Assembly: GCA_964448135.1 (NCBI GenBank)
Contig: CAYUVH010000032.1
Span: 124,001 to 188,000, forward strand
Direction of reading: 5' to 3'
DNA: 64,000 nt
Origin: CAYUVH01 sp964448135
Lineage (GTDB): Bacteria; Verrucomicrobiota; Verrucomicrobiia; Limisphaerales; UBA8199
The translations under genes and the position numbers were made by a program. Each line of letters begins with the position of its first letter. Position 1 is the first letter of the stretch. Below, one piece after another: positions 17,578-25,996 of this stretch. The notes under the pieces were generated by a model. That model was not told the DNA's origin. It was given only the letters and a program-made list of their open reading frames with translations, and did no database searches.

Positions 17578-19044
17578 ATGATGAAAAGTATTTTGGCACG
17601 AACGATGAGACTGATTTCCGTGGCGCTGCTAGCCGCACTGGTTTGCTGCGCCGGAGCGAAGGCAGCCGAAGCTCCCGCCGGAGCACGGCCCAATTTCCTG
17701 ATCATTCTCGCGGATGACTGCACCTACAACGACCTGCCCATCTATGGCGGGCAAAACGCAAAAACGCCGAACATCGAAAAGCTCGCGTCCGAAGGGCTGA
17801 CGTTCAATCGCGCATATCTCAGCATGGCGATCTGCCAGCCGTGCCGTTCGGAAATGTACACGGGTCAGAATCCGGTGCGGAACGGCTGCGCGTGGAATCA
17901 TTCGGCGAGCCGCCCCGCGACGCGCAGCATGCCGGAGTTTCTCGGCGCGCGCGGTTATCGCGTGGGGATTGCGGGCAAGTCGGATGTGTACCCGAAGAAG
18001 TGTTATCCGTTCGAGGAAGTCCGAGGCTTTGATCCGAATTGCGTGGATCGACCGACGAAACCGCATTCGCTCGAGGGCCTGAAGAGCTTCATCACGCGCA
18101 AAGCCGACCAACCCTTCTGCCTGGTGATCGGCCTGGTGGAACCGCATGTGCCGTGGGTGATGGGTGATCCGTCCCAGTATCCGCCGGCAAAAATCAAACT
18201 TCCGCCCAACATTGCCGCGACCCCGCGCACACGCGAGGACTTCGGCAAATACCTGGCGGAGATCACGTACATGGATGGGCAGGTCGGCGAAATTCTCGCG
18301 ACGCTCAAGGCCGCAGGAATGGACCAGAACACACTCGTGTTCTTTACGAGCGAACAGGGATCGCAGTTTCCCGGAAACAAATGGACGTGCTGGGACACAG
18401 GATTGCACACGGGCTTGATCGCGCGCTGGCCGGGCAAGGTTGCGGCCGGCAAGCGCACGGATGCCCTGGTGAGCTACGCGGACATGGTGCCGACGCTGCT
18501 GGATCTGGCGGGCGGCGGATCAGGCGTGGAGGGAGTGACGTTCGACGGAATCAGTTTTGCCGCGGTGTTGCGCGGAGAAAAAGATTCGCACCGGCAGTTT
18601 GTCTATGGGATTCACGACAACCTGCCCGAGGGGCCGGCCTTTCCGAGCCGGGCGATTTCGGATGGCGAGTGGCGTTACATTCGGAATCTGACACCGAACG
18701 AACTGTACATTCAGAAGTATCTCATGGGCTCGCAGGGCAATGCGGAATTGAACAATCCGTATTGGGGCACGTGGATGTTTACGAGCGAGCAAAAGCCGGA
18801 AACGTATCGGCTGGTCAAGCGCTACATGACCCGTCCGCCGGAGGAGCTTTACCACACCGCGGAAGATCATTACGAAATGAACAATCTCATCGCGGATCCG
18901 AAGACGGCGGAGATCAAGGCGCGCTTGAGCGCTGAACTGGACAAGTGGATGGCACGGCAAGGCGACCCCGGCGCGGCGCTGGATACGGTGGAGGCATTCG
19001 AGGGAGCGAAGAAAGGGGACTTTAAATTCGTTCCGAAGCCGTGA
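17578..19044 (+). CDS. Sulfatase (formylglycine-dependent, family S1)
   Basis: 488 residues. Signal peptide at residues 1-30. RPNFLIILADDCTYNDLPIYGG carries the metal-binding aspartates. The signature is AIC86-Q-P-C-R-SEMYTGQNP, an unusual C-x-P-C-R version of C-x-P-S/T-R. Other conserved elements are GIAGKSDVYP, VIGLVEPHVPWVMGD, FFTSEQGSQFPGNK and WTCWDTGLHTGLIARWPGK. The protein differs clearly from its upstream neighbour, so the two likely act on different sulfate positions of one glycan. The ATG pair at 17578 and 17581, just after the previous stop, was chosen; an earlier ATG-like frame start lies inside the first sulfatase gene. Confidence 0.88.
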   Translation: MMKSILARTMRLISVALLAALVCCAGAKAAEAPAGARPNFLIILADDCTYNDLPIYGGQNAKTPNIEKLASEGLTFNRAYLSMAICQPCRSEMYTGQNPVRNGCAWNHSASRPATRSMPEFLGARGYRVGIAGKSDVYPKKCYPFEEVRGFDPNCVDRPTKPHSLEGLKSFITRKADQPFCLVIGLVEPHVPWVMGDPSQYPPAKIKLPPNIAATPRTREDFGKYLAEITYMDGQVGEILATLKAAGMDQNTLVFFTSEQGSQFPGNKWTCWDTGLHTGLIARWPGKVAAGKRTDALVSYADMVPTLLDLAGGGSGVEGVTFDGISFAAVLRGEKDSHRQFVYGIHDNLPEGPAFPSRAISDGEWRYIRNLTPNELYIQKYLMGSQGNAELNNPYWGTWMFTSEQKPETYRLVKRYMTRPPEELYHTAEDHYEMNNLIADPKTAEIKARLSAELDKWMARQGDPGAALDTVEAFEGAKKGDFKFVPKP

Positions 19045-19064
19045 GGCCAGAGTCACACCTGAAT

Positions 19065-20192
19065 ATGAAGCATTGGATCGCTGCGCTACTGTTGGTTGGT
19101 TCGACGACCGGGTTTTCGGCGGAAAAATCAGCCGCCTTGCCGGCCGGGGTGCAGCCCGCCATGCCGCGCGCGGAAATTGAGGCGGGACTGAAATCACACG
19201 ACCGCGCGCTTTACATCAAGGAAGGATGGATTCGCGATCCGTATATCACGCTCGGGCCGGACAACTTTTATTACCTCACCGGCACGACGCCGAAACCCGG
19301 CGATCCACGCGAACACAACGAGCCGTATAATGTCGGCTTGGGCAAGGAATCCATCGTGGGTTCGTCCGTGCGCGTGTGGCGCAGCAAGGATCTGATCGAT
19401 TGGGAATACGTCGGAGAACCGTTCACGCTGGAGCGGGACAGCATTCGCAAGCCGCCCGGGAAAGTGGTTTGGGCGCCCGAAATACACTGGCTCGGCGATC
19501 GTTGGGCGCTGGTGCATTGTCCCGGGCCGAAGGCAAGCCTCGCCATCAGCGCCGGCCCGGAGTTGAAAGGGCCGTGGACGCATCCGCTGGGAGACAAACT
19601 CGGAGAGAAGCACGATCCTTCGCTGTTCCAGGATGGGGATACGTGGTGGTTGTTGTGGCAGAACACCTTGATCGCTCCGTTGAGCAAAGACCTTTCCCGC
19701 TTCACGGCGGAACCGGTGCGGATTGATCCGGCGGGCAGTCGCACGAACAAAGCGGGCGTCGCGAAGTCCGCGATCGGCCATGAGGGCGCAACGATGCTCA
19801 AGGTCGGGAAGAAGTATGTACACATTGGGACGGCGTGGTCCACGGACGAGGGACGCAAAGGGTCGTATAATTTATACTATTGCACGTCGGACAAAATCAC
19901 GGGGCCGTACGGGCCGCGGCATTTCCTCGGACGTTTTCTCGGACACGGGACACCATTTCAAACGAAGGACGGGAAATGGTGGTGCACGGCATTCTTCAAC
20001 GGCAACGTTCCGCCGCTGCCGCGCGAGGGAATCGAAGCACGCGATCTTTCAAAAGATGCACAGACGATTAACCAGCGCGGGACGACGATAGTGCCGATCG
20101 AGGTGAAGACGTTGGAGAATGGGGAGGCGAATATTCGGGCGATTGATCCCGTTTATGCGAAGCCCGGGCCGGATGAGGTGCAGAAGTTCTAA
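19065..20192 (+). CDS. Glycoside hydrolase of the GH43 / five-bladed beta-propeller type
   Basis: About 375 residues with a signal peptide (MKHWIAALLLVGSTTGFSA). Three acidic blocks fit the GH43 clan-F pattern: W-I-R-D-P-Y-I-T (putative base Asp), EKHDPSLFQDGDTWWLLWQ (pKa-modulating Asp) and AIGHEGATMLKVGKKYVHIGTAWS (putative acid Glu). Propeller blades show YYLTGTT and SSVRVWRSKDLIDWEYVG. It probably removes arabinose-, xylose- or galactose-like residues in the periplasm. Its position after two sulfatases suggests a small sulfated-glycan utilisation operon. The 3' end overlaps the convergent ABC-F gene by 4 bp. Confidence 0.78.
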   Translation: MKHWIAALLLVGSTTGFSAEKSAALPAGVQPAMPRAEIEAGLKSHDRALYIKEGWIRDPYITLGPDNFYYLTGTTPKPGDPREHNEPYNVGLGKESIVGSSVRVWRSKDLIDWEYVGEPFTLERDSIRKPPGKVVWAPEIHWLGDRWALVHCPGPKASLAISAGPELKGPWTHPLGDKLGEKHDPSLFQDGDTWWLLWQNTLIAPLSKDLSRFTAEPVRIDPAGSRTNKAGVAKSAIGHEGATMLKVGKKYVHIGTAWSTDEGRKGSYNLYYCTSDKITGPYGPRHFLGRFLGHGTPFQTKDGKWWCTAFFNGNVPPLPREGIEARDLSKDAQTINQRGTTIVPIEVKTLENGEANIRAIDPVYAKPGPDEVQKF

Positions 20193-22102
20193 GATTCCGG
20201 GGCGCGGGCGGCCAGTTCTTCCCAGCGGTGGTAGAGGCGGGTGACTTCAGCTTTGGCGGCTTCGAGTTCGGTGATCAGGGCGGGCGCTTCGCGGGAGCGG
20301 GTGGCGTGGAAGGCTGGGTCGTTGAGGGTGGTTTCCAATTCCTGGGCGCGGGTTTCGGCGGTTAGGATGGCGGCTTCCATGCCTTCGAGTTCGCGCGTTT
20401 CCTTGAAGCTGAGTTTGCGCGGGCGCGTGGGTGCGGGCGAATTGGGGGATTCGGGTTTCCGGGCGATGGACTTCGCGACGCTGGCGAAGGCGGCCTGGTG
20501 GGCGGCGTCGCGCTCCCGTTTCTTTTCGAGGTAGTAGGAGTAATTGCCGGGTTGGACGAAGACGCCGCCTTCTTCGAACGCGAGCACCTGGTCGCAGATG
20601 CGATCGAGAAAATAGCGGTCGTGGCTGACGACGAGCACAGTGCCGTCGAAGTCGGCGAGGGCTTCCTCGAGCATGCGGAGACTCGGGAGATCGAGATCGT
20701 TGGTGGGTTCGTCGAGGACGATGAGATTGCCGCCGCGGCGGAGGACTTTGGCGAGCATGAGGCGGGCGCGTTCGCCACCGGAGAGTCGGGAGACGGGTTC
20801 GTTCACGCGATCGTCGGCAAAGAGAAAGCGGCGCAGGTAGGAACGGGCGCTGAGGTGTTGCTCGCCGAAGAGGACGGTTTCGTTGCCCTCGGAGATTTCT
20901 TCAAGCACCGAGCCGGTCCCGTCCAATTGCATGCGCGCCTGGTCGATGTAATTAAAAATGACGCGCTTGCCGATTTTGACGGTGCCTTCGTCCGGGGCGC
21001 GCTCGCCGAGGCAGAGGCGGAGCAGCGTGGTTTTGCCGACGCCGTTGCGGCCGACGATGCCGGTGCACTGGGCGGGCTCCAGCGTGACGGTGAGCCCGCG
21101 AAAGAGCCAGCGTTCGGCGTCGCCTTCGCCGACTTTTGCACCGACGTCCTGGAGTTGGATGGCGTGGTTGCCGAGGGATGGCGGAGGAGGAATGAGGAGG
21201 TCCATCTCGCGTTCCTCGGGCGGGGCTTCGAGGCCCTGGACTTTGTAAAAAGCTTCGAGGCGATGGCGGGGCTTGGAGCGCTGGGCGCGGACGCCGGCGC
21301 GGACCCATTCGAGTTCCTCGCGGAGAAAGCGCTGGCGGCGGCGCTCGGATTGCTCGGCGATCTGCTGGCGGATGGCCTTCGATTCGAGGTAAGCGGTGTA
21401 ATTTCCGGGATGGGAATAGCAGCGGCCGTCGGCGACTTCGACGACGCGCGTGGCGATGACGTCGAGAAAGTAGCGGTCGTGCGTGACGAAGATGACGGCG
21501 CCGGGAAATTCGCGCAGGCATTCCTCGAGCCAGAGGATGGATTCGGCGTCGAGGTGGTTGGTGGGTTCGTCGAGGAGCAACAGATCGGGCTGGCCGGCGA
21601 GGGCGCGGCAGAGGGCGACGCGGCGTTTTTCGCCGCCGGACAGCGGGCCGACGAGCGCATCGAGCGGCGGCGCGGCGAGGGCGGAGGCGACGGCGTTGAT
21701 GCGGGCGCCGAGTTTCCAGCCATCGGCGTGTTCGATCTGGTTTTGGAGCAGCGCGAGTTCGGACTCGGAGCCTTCGCCGGCTTCGTAACGCCGGAGCCAT
21801 TCCATCAGGTCGGCGGCGCCGGCCTCGATGTTCTGGCGCACGGTGAGATTGCCATCGAGTTCGAATTCCTGCGGCAGATAGCCGATGCGCAGGCCGCGGC
21901 GGCGGGTCACTTCGCCGGCGTCGGCAGTTTGGTGACCAGCAAGAATGCGGAGCAGGCTGGTCTTGCCGCAGCCGTTGCGGCCGAGGAGGCCGACCTTCTC
22001 GCCGGCGCCGACGGAGAGCGTGACGGATTCCAGCAAACGCTGGTAGCCGTAGGCCAGGGCGAGATCATTGGCGGCCAGCAAGGCCGGTCCGGAAACATTC
22101 AT
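20189..22102 (-). CDS. ABC-F family ATPase (Uup-like)
   Basis: 637 residues with two ABC ATPase domains and no membrane segment. Domain 1 has Walker A G41-R-N-G-C-G-K-T, signature LSGGEKRRVAL and Walker B LLLLDEPTNHLD. Domain 2 has GRNGVGKTTLL, RLSGGERARLML and LIVLDEPTNDLD. The linker is highly charged (RQRFLREELEWVRAG). The C-terminal coiled coil (KLSFKETRELEGMEAAI...) is of the Uup/ABC-F CTD type. ABC-F proteins act on the ribosome, affecting translation or antibiotic protection; Uup also relates to DNA or ribosome quality control. It lies 12 bp downstream of the pyrophosphatase gene. Confidence 0.92.
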   Translation of the reverse strand: MNVSGPALLAANDLALAYGYQRLLESVTLSVGAGEKVGLLGRNGCGKTSLLRILAGHQTADAGEVTRRRGLRIGYLPQEFELDGNLTVRQNIEAGAADLMEWLRRYEAGEGSESELALLQNQIEHADGWKLGARINAVASALAAPPLDALVGPLSGGEKRRVALCRALAGQPDLLLLDEPTNHLDAESILWLEECLREFPGAVIFVTHDRYFLDVIATRVVEVADGRCYSHPGNYTAYLESKAIRQQIAEQSERRRQRFLREELEWVRAGVRAQRSKPRHRLEAFYKVQGLEAPPEEREMDLLIPPPPSLGNHAIQLQDVGAKVGEGDAERWLFRGLTVTLEPAQCTGIVGRNGVGKTTLLRLCLGERAPDEGTVKIGKRVIFNYIDQARMQLDGTGSVLEEISEGNETVLFGEQHLSARSYLRRFLFADDRVNEPVSRLSGGERARLMLAKVLRRGGNLIVLDEPTNDLDLPSLRMLEEALADFDGTVLVVSHDRYFLDRICDQVLAFEEGGVFVQPGNYSYYLEKKRERDAAHQAAFASVAKSIARKPESPNSPAPTRPRKLSFKETRELEGMEAAILTAETRAQELETTLNDPAFHATRSREAPALITELEAAKAEVTRLYHRWEELAARAPES

Positions 22103-22114
22103 GCGCCCAACGGT

Positions 22115-23767
22115 TTACCTCTTGGAGTGCTTGAGCGAATGCGTCAGGTACGGAAGCAGTTGCTTCTTGCGGGAGACGATGTCCTGCAGCTCAAAGATGC
22201 CGGGCTCGACGCGCGGGTATTTGATGTTCGCAATGATTTCGTTGTCGCCGGCCAGCATCAGCAGCGAGCATTGGCGGGTCACGTCGGTGATGAGCAGCGC
22301 GGAAAACTGGTATTTGCGGGATTGGCGATAGGCTTCCAGCGCGGACTGCAGCTCGGCCTTGCGTTTCCAGAACTGGTCGAAGCCCAACTCCTCGATCTGC
22401 GCCACGCTGAAGCGGACACCGTCCTCCTTGTATTCCTTGCAATCGGTGGTGACGGCCTTGGGCGCGGACTTGTGCGTGAGGAGCGAGCCGGAGGCGAAAA
22501 GCTTTTCGGTGAATTCGCGCGCGTTCACGCCGCTGATTTTTTCCAACTTCGCCAGGATTTCTCCATCCACAAGGGTCGTGGTGGGCGAAGTGAGGTTCAG
22601 CGTATCCGAAACGATGCCCGCCAGGAGCAGGCCGGCGATGGGCTGCGGCAATTCGACGCCGTAACGGAAGAAGCAATCGGCCACGATGGTGCTGGTGGAG
22701 CCGACGGGTTCATTGCGAAACAGAATGGGCTGCTGGGTCGTGAGCGTGCCGATGCGATGGTGGTCGATGATCTCGAGGATCTCAACCTGGTCAGCGCCTT
22801 GGACGGCTTGGGAGAGCTCGTTGTGATCCACAAGGATCAGCTTGCGCTCGACGGGTTTGAGGAAATCCGTCTTCGAAAGAATGCCGGCCGTCCGGCCTTC
22901 GGCATCCAGAACGGGAAAAGCGGCGAAGCCGGAAGCAGTGGCCCGCGCGCGCACTTCCTCCAACGAATCGTCCTCGTTGAGCACCAGGAATTCCTCATTC
23001 AATACGTGGCGGACCGCGATGGAGGCGCGGCACAGCGCCGCGGTCGTGGCGGTATCGTGCGGCGAAGAGATCAGGTTGACCTTGTTCTTGCGCGCGGTAT
23101 CGACGGTTTTCTTTTCCACGCGCATCCCACCAGTGACAATCAGCACCTGCACACCTTCGCGGATGGCGAGGTTCTGGATGTCCCAACGGTCGCCGACCAC
23201 GACGGCGAGCTTTTCACGCGGATACTGTTCCAGGCGTTCCGAAAAGGAATCGAGGCCCATCGCGCCGATCATCAGGATGAGATCGCGTTCCAGATCCTCG
23301 TCGTGGGCCAGGATCATCTCGCCGCCGAGCGTCTGCGTGAGGCTTTTCAGGGAAGTCAGCAGGCGGCGCGAGTCGAAGAGGCGATTGGTCGTGGGGAAGA
23401 GGAACTTGCTCAGCTTGAAAAGCGAGAGGAGGCCGCGGCAGCGGTGTTCCTGGTCCAGCACGGGAAGGATGCGGATGTTCCCTTCATCCATGAGGGTCAG
23501 GGCCTCGGCGGCGGTTGAATTCGGACTGACGCTCTGCACGTTGGTCTGCATGACGTCGCGGACCTTGGGGGAGACGTCGGCGACGAAGCGCGGCGCCGCG
23601 ACGCCGAAGGACTTGAGCACGAAATCAATGCGGTCGTTGGTGTCGCCGCAGCGGGCGGCGACGGCGGAGGTCATGCCGATGCGGCGTTTGAATTCCGCGT
23701 AGCCGATGGCTGAACAAATCGCATCCGTGTCCGGATTGCGATGCCCGATTACTAGTACTTCACTCAT
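22115..23767 (-). CDS. DHH-family manganese-dependent inorganic pyrophosphatase with CBS and DRTGG domains
   Basis: About 550 residues. The DHH domain starts VLVIGHRNPDTDAICSAIGYAE and includes LILVDHNE and EILEIIDHHRIG, the D-H-H motif that names the superfamily. CBS motifs appear at KVRDVMQTNVQSVSPNSTAAEALTLMDEGNIRILPVLD and later LEEVRARATASGFAAFPVLDAEGRTAGILSKTDFL. Between them lies a DRTGG-like segment (ENLAVVVGDRWDIQNLAIREGVQVLIVTGG region). CBS-containing PPases of this kind are inhibited by AMP and activated by ATP or diadenosine polyphosphates. The ATG at 23767 fits the family start; the upstream extension to 23875 has no homology. It probably forms an operon with the ABC-F gene. Confidence 0.88.
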   Translation of the reverse strand: MSEVLVIGHRNPDTDAICSAIGYAEFKRRIGMTSAVAARCGDTNDRIDFVLKSFGVAAPRFVADVSPKVRDVMQTNVQSVSPNSTAAEALTLMDEGNIRILPVLDQEHRCRGLLSLFKLSKFLFPTTNRLFDSRRLLTSLKSLTQTLGGEMILAHDEDLERDLILMIGAMGLDSFSERLEQYPREKLAVVVGDRWDIQNLAIREGVQVLIVTGGMRVEKKTVDTARKNKVNLISSPHDTATTAALCRASIAVRHVLNEEFLVLNEDDSLEEVRARATASGFAAFPVLDAEGRTAGILSKTDFLKPVERKLILVDHNELSQAVQGADQVEILEIIDHHRIGTLTTQQPILFRNEPVGSTSTIVADCFFRYGVELPQPIAGLLLAGIVSDTLNLTSPTTTLVDGEILAKLEKISGVNAREFTEKLFASGSLLTHKSAPKAVTTDCKEYKEDGVRFSVAQIEELGFDQFWKRKAELQSALEAYRQSRKYQFSALLITDVTRQCSLLMLAGDNEIIANIKYPRVEPGIFELQDIVSRKKQLLPYLTHSLKHSKR

Positions 23768-23880
23768 TTGGGTCGAAGTGAGCGTCTGTGAGACGGCAGC
23801 CCGACGGCGCACAAGGTAGCAGGCAAGTGAGGCGGGCTCAAATGCGATTGCGGGAGAATGGAGAGAAATCTTCATTCTTT

Positions 23881-24348
23881 TTACCCGGCCAGGCTTCGGT
23901 CGCGGGGGTTGTTTAGTACGAAGGCGCGGCGGCCGGTAGGGGCGAGGAATTTGCCGGCGGGCGGTTCGCTGCGGGCGGCGCGAAGGCTGAGGGCCACGTC
24001 CTCAGTCATGTCGGCAATGGCGTAGCTGCGTTTGATGATGGCATCGCGGATCTGGTCGCGGGTCAGATTGGGAAAGCGCTGCTGCAACTGGTCCTGGTCC
24101 CACTCCTTGATTTCGACAAGGGTATCAATGGTCGCCTGGCCGAGCTGCCACTTCCAGAAGCGGCGAAGCTGGCTGTCCTGGTTGAGTTGCAGGCCGTATT
24201 TTTCGGCGATGAGCTGGCGGGCCGCCGCAGTGGTCAAGGCGGGGTCGGAGCGCCAGGCGAGGATGTCGGCGCGGTCGTCGGCCGGCAAGCGCTTGAGGGC
24301 CGTCATGGCCGAATCGAGGTCCGGCCGGGATTTTCTCGGCAGTTTCAT
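23881..24348 (-). CDS. Hypothetical helical protein
   Basis: 155 residues from ATG 24348 (MKLPRKSRPDLDSAMTALKRL). It is charged and predicted helical, with LTTAAARQLIAEKYGLQLNQDSQLRRFWKWQ looking like a helix-turn-helix. It weakly recalls phage small-terminase-like Gp27/DUF3486 proteins, an assignment I would not rely on. No signal peptide or membrane segment is present. It precedes the pyrophosphatase gene by 113 bp on the same strand. The frame continues upstream to 24432 but without a plausible coding sequence. Confidence 0.5.
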   Translation of the reverse strand: MKLPRKSRPDLDSAMTALKRLPADDRADILAWRSDPALTTAAARQLIAEKYGLQLNQDSQLRRFWKWQLGQATIDTLVEIKEWDQDQLQQRFPNLTRDQIRDAIIKRSYAIADMTEDVALSLRAARSEPPAGKFLAPTGRRAFVLNNPRDRSLAG

Positions 24349-24655
24349 GTCTTTGCTTTCCTCCTTCGGTGAATGAGGAATTTCATTCACACGGGGGCAG
24401 TATGGCATAAGGGGCGAAAAATAATCTCCCACCGGGGGCGATTATTTGGAGAGGGGTTGAGAGGGCCGGAGGTGGAAAACAGCCAATGTTTACAGGGGTT
24501 AAATGGGGGTGGAAGGGTGATTTTTTGGGAGGGAGACGAAAAAAATAATTTAAAAAATATATTGCAAGCCGCCGGGAAAAGGCGGCGAAAGTGGGAAGAC
24601 GGGATGAACGGCGGATTAGGCGGATTAGGCGGATGAAGACGAATCGGAAGGGGAG
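24349..24655. other. Non-coding stretch, A-rich, left of the repeat-bounded cassette region
   Basis: No credible gene is seen in these 307 bases. The segment 24530-24600 is A-rich (AAAAAAATAATTTAAAAAATAT) and is followed by short tandem GGCGGATTA units at about 24610-24633. It may hold the promoter for the minus-strand gene at 24348. Confidence 0.5.
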
Positions 24656-24835
24656 GTTTAACAGGAGCAAACGGAGAAAACAGAGGAGGAAGAATTAGCC
24701 GCGAAAAAGCGCAGAAGGCGCAAAAGTCTTAAAACAAGAGTCGAAGGCCAATAGCCACAAAAAGGCACAAAAACACACAAAAAAGCAGGCGTGAGGAGGG
24801 CGGAAAAGTGTCAATAGTGAGGGACTGATGCTGGC
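24656..24835. repeat. 180-bp direct repeat, left copy
   Basis: This segment, from GTTTAACAGGAGC to GACTGATGCTGGC, recurs in the same orientation at 26736-26915, also 180 bp long, with scattered mismatches. Shared blocks include GAAGAATTAGCCGCGAAAAA and GTGAGGAGGGCGGAAAAGTG. The sub-motif GCCGCGAAAA-GGCACAAAAAGGCGC also occurs at 44172-44207. The pair encloses the four-cassette array. The right copy is nearly adjacent to the last attC-like site. Confidence 0.85.
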
Positions 24836-24933
24836 ACGAATCGGTCTTATCCACCCGGCTGACAATCCGCGTAAATGACTGATCAGGGTGGGGTTGGGTA
24901 GTCCGTAGGCTATTGCACCATGTTTTGGCTCGT

Positions 24934-24963
24934 TTAATATACGAACAAGTTGTCGTATATTAA
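24934..24963. promoter_or_regulatory. 11-bp perfect inverted repeat upstream of first cassette ORF (operator or recombination-site candidate)
   Basis: Arms TTAATATACGA and TCGTATATTAA are perfect reverse complements separated by 8 bp, ending 2 bp before GTTCGGC and 9 bp before the ATG at 24973. AT-rich dyads in this position often bind repressors. It could alternatively be part of a proximal recombination site (attI or a worn attC). Confidence 0.5.
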
Positions 24964-24972
24964 TAGTTCGGC

Positions 24973-25521
24973 ATGACAAAGATCGTGTACATAAGTTTGG
25001 CAGGGGTTTTCGTTATCCTGGCCTTGGGGTGCAGAAAGCCTCCGGCAGCCTTAGTGGCGAGAGCCCTCGCTTCGACGAACGTGGTGTTTCAGGCCTACCA
25101 CCAGGAGCCCATCACGCTCTCAGAACGCGGGGGCGAAACAATCAGGCGAATTGTGAAGCAGTTCGAAAATGCTTCCCGAGTGGAAGTGAGGACTGACAAG
25201 ACCCTCTTTCCCGCACCGGAGGGATGGTTTCTCCTTGGAAATGTTCACTTTTTCTTCCTTGGCAGTTTGTTGTGTCTCCCAGACAAGGAAAAAGGAATAT
25301 ATTACGCTGTACAGGATCCCGTTCTTGGAAAAATGGCACAGCTGCACCTGAAGATTGAGGGGCAGACGCGGCCGGGCGATCTATCGAGAGCGCAATGGCT
25401 GGAGGTTGTTGCTGCGTTGGAGAACGGAAATGATGCCGAACGAGGCGGTCCAGCGAACAAGAGCCAGCCGATTCCCCCAGAAACAAATCCAACACCAGCA
25501 GCGGCTGACTCCCATCGCTGA
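24973..25521 (+). CDS. Cassette ORF 1: putative lipoprotein
   Basis: 182 residues. The N-terminus MTKIVYISLAGVFVILALGC is a lipoprotein signal peptide with lipobox L-A-L-G-C. The mature part (LTLSERGGETIRRIVKQFENASRVEVRTDKTLFPAPEGWFLLGNVHFF) is not recognised. The ATG follows GTTCGGC (24966-24972) directly, as expected for an integron cassette start. The last 29 codons run into the attC-like site that begins at 25435, which is usual in cassettes. Base usage is less GC-biased than in the flanking genes. Function unknown. Confidence 0.6.
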   Translation: MTKIVYISLAGVFVILALGCRKPPAALVARALASTNVVFQAYHQEPITLSERGGETIRRIVKQFENASRVEVRTDKTLFPAPEGWFLLGNVHFFFLGSLLCLPDKEKGIYYAVQDPVLGKMAQLHLKIEGQTRPGDLSRAQWLEVVAALENGNDAERGGPANKSQPIPPETNPTPAAADSHR

Positions 25522-25534
25522 CTGGTCGTTAGGC
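25435..25534 (+). repeat. attC-like recombination site 1
   Basis: Starts GCCGAAC (25435-25441) and ends GTTAGGC (25528-25534), a perfect GTTRRRY core. The reverse complement of the right end aligns with the left end (GCCTAACGA-CCAGTCAGCG against GCCGAACGAGGCGGTCCAGCG), the imperfect dyad typical of attC. GCCGAAC is the exact complement of GTTCGGC at the start of the same cassette (24966-24972), as expected for one mobile unit. Confidence 0.75.
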
Positions 25535-25547
25535 GACTTCGCACCGC

Positions 25548-25910
25548 ATGAGCGAGCACACACCAGCAGCCTTGTTTGAGCAGCTTCGCGGCGAGCAGTT
25601 GAGCGCCGTGACATTCGTGCAGGACTACTTGCAGCTTTGGTTCGACGGGCCGGGCATCAATGTCACGAACCCGTTGACTGTGCAGACAGGTCAGTTGTCA
25701 GTGACTTCATGGCAGCCGGGATTTCGTGACGCACTTTGTTCACAGATTGCGAAGATTGTAGCCGCAGTGGAGTGTCGCGAGGCAGAGGCGTTCATCATTC
25801 GTTTTGAGGACGGATCACAGCTCTCGGTTTCTTTACGCGAGCAGGACTACACCACCCCCGAGGCGATTTATGCACACGGATTTCGAGATGACGTATCATT
25901 CGTGGTTTAA
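25548..25910 (+). CDS. Cassette ORF 2: hypothetical protein
   Basis: 120 residues starting 13 bp after the end of attC site 1. It begins MSEHTPAALFEQLRGEQLSAVTFVQDYLQLWFDGPG and contains VECREAEAFIIRFEDGSQLSVSL. It looks like a single compact cytosolic beta-rich domain without membrane segments or known catalytic motif. Its stop codon overlaps the R'' box GTTTAAC of the next attC-like site. No promoter is visible between cassettes 1 and 2, so expression probably depends on an upstream promoter. I do not recognise the family. Confidence 0.6.
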   Translation: MSEHTPAALFEQLRGEQLSAVTFVQDYLQLWFDGPGINVTNPLTVQTGQLSVTSWQPGFRDALCSQIAKIVAAVECREAEAFIIRFEDGSQLSVSLREQDYTTPEAIYAHGFRDDVSFVV

Positions 25911-25996
25911 CAAGCGTATGCACCGAACCCGGCGATGATGTCTCTGTTCCAAATCGACAGCGATCGGCGCCGGATCGGTGATACGCTTCGTTAGTC
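25905..25996 (+). repeat. attC-like recombination site 2
   Basis: Starts GTTTAAC (RYYYAAC, 25905-25911) and ends GTTAGTC (25990-25996). The two ends are long imperfect inverted repeats: left TAACAAGCGTATGCACCG and right (reverse complement) TAACGAAGCGTATCACCG. Both converge on CCGGCG/CGCCGG. The extra unpaired bases in the left arm match the extrahelical bases that direct strand choice in attC recombination. This is the clearest of the four sites. Confidence 0.85.

Noticed and set aside
20498..23518. Very long plus-strand open frame (about 1000 codons) antisense to the ABC-F and pyrophosphatase genes
   Set aside because: The minus strand carries two clear protein families with motifs in register. 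The plus-strand frame is an artefact of high GC and has repetitive low-complexity Gly/Ala/Val/Asp composition without any recognisable domain.
24373..24636. Plus-strand ORF of 87 residues left of the cassette array
   Set aside because: Low-complexity Gly/Lys-rich translation of A-rich and GGCGGATTA-repeat DNA; no ribosome-binding site.
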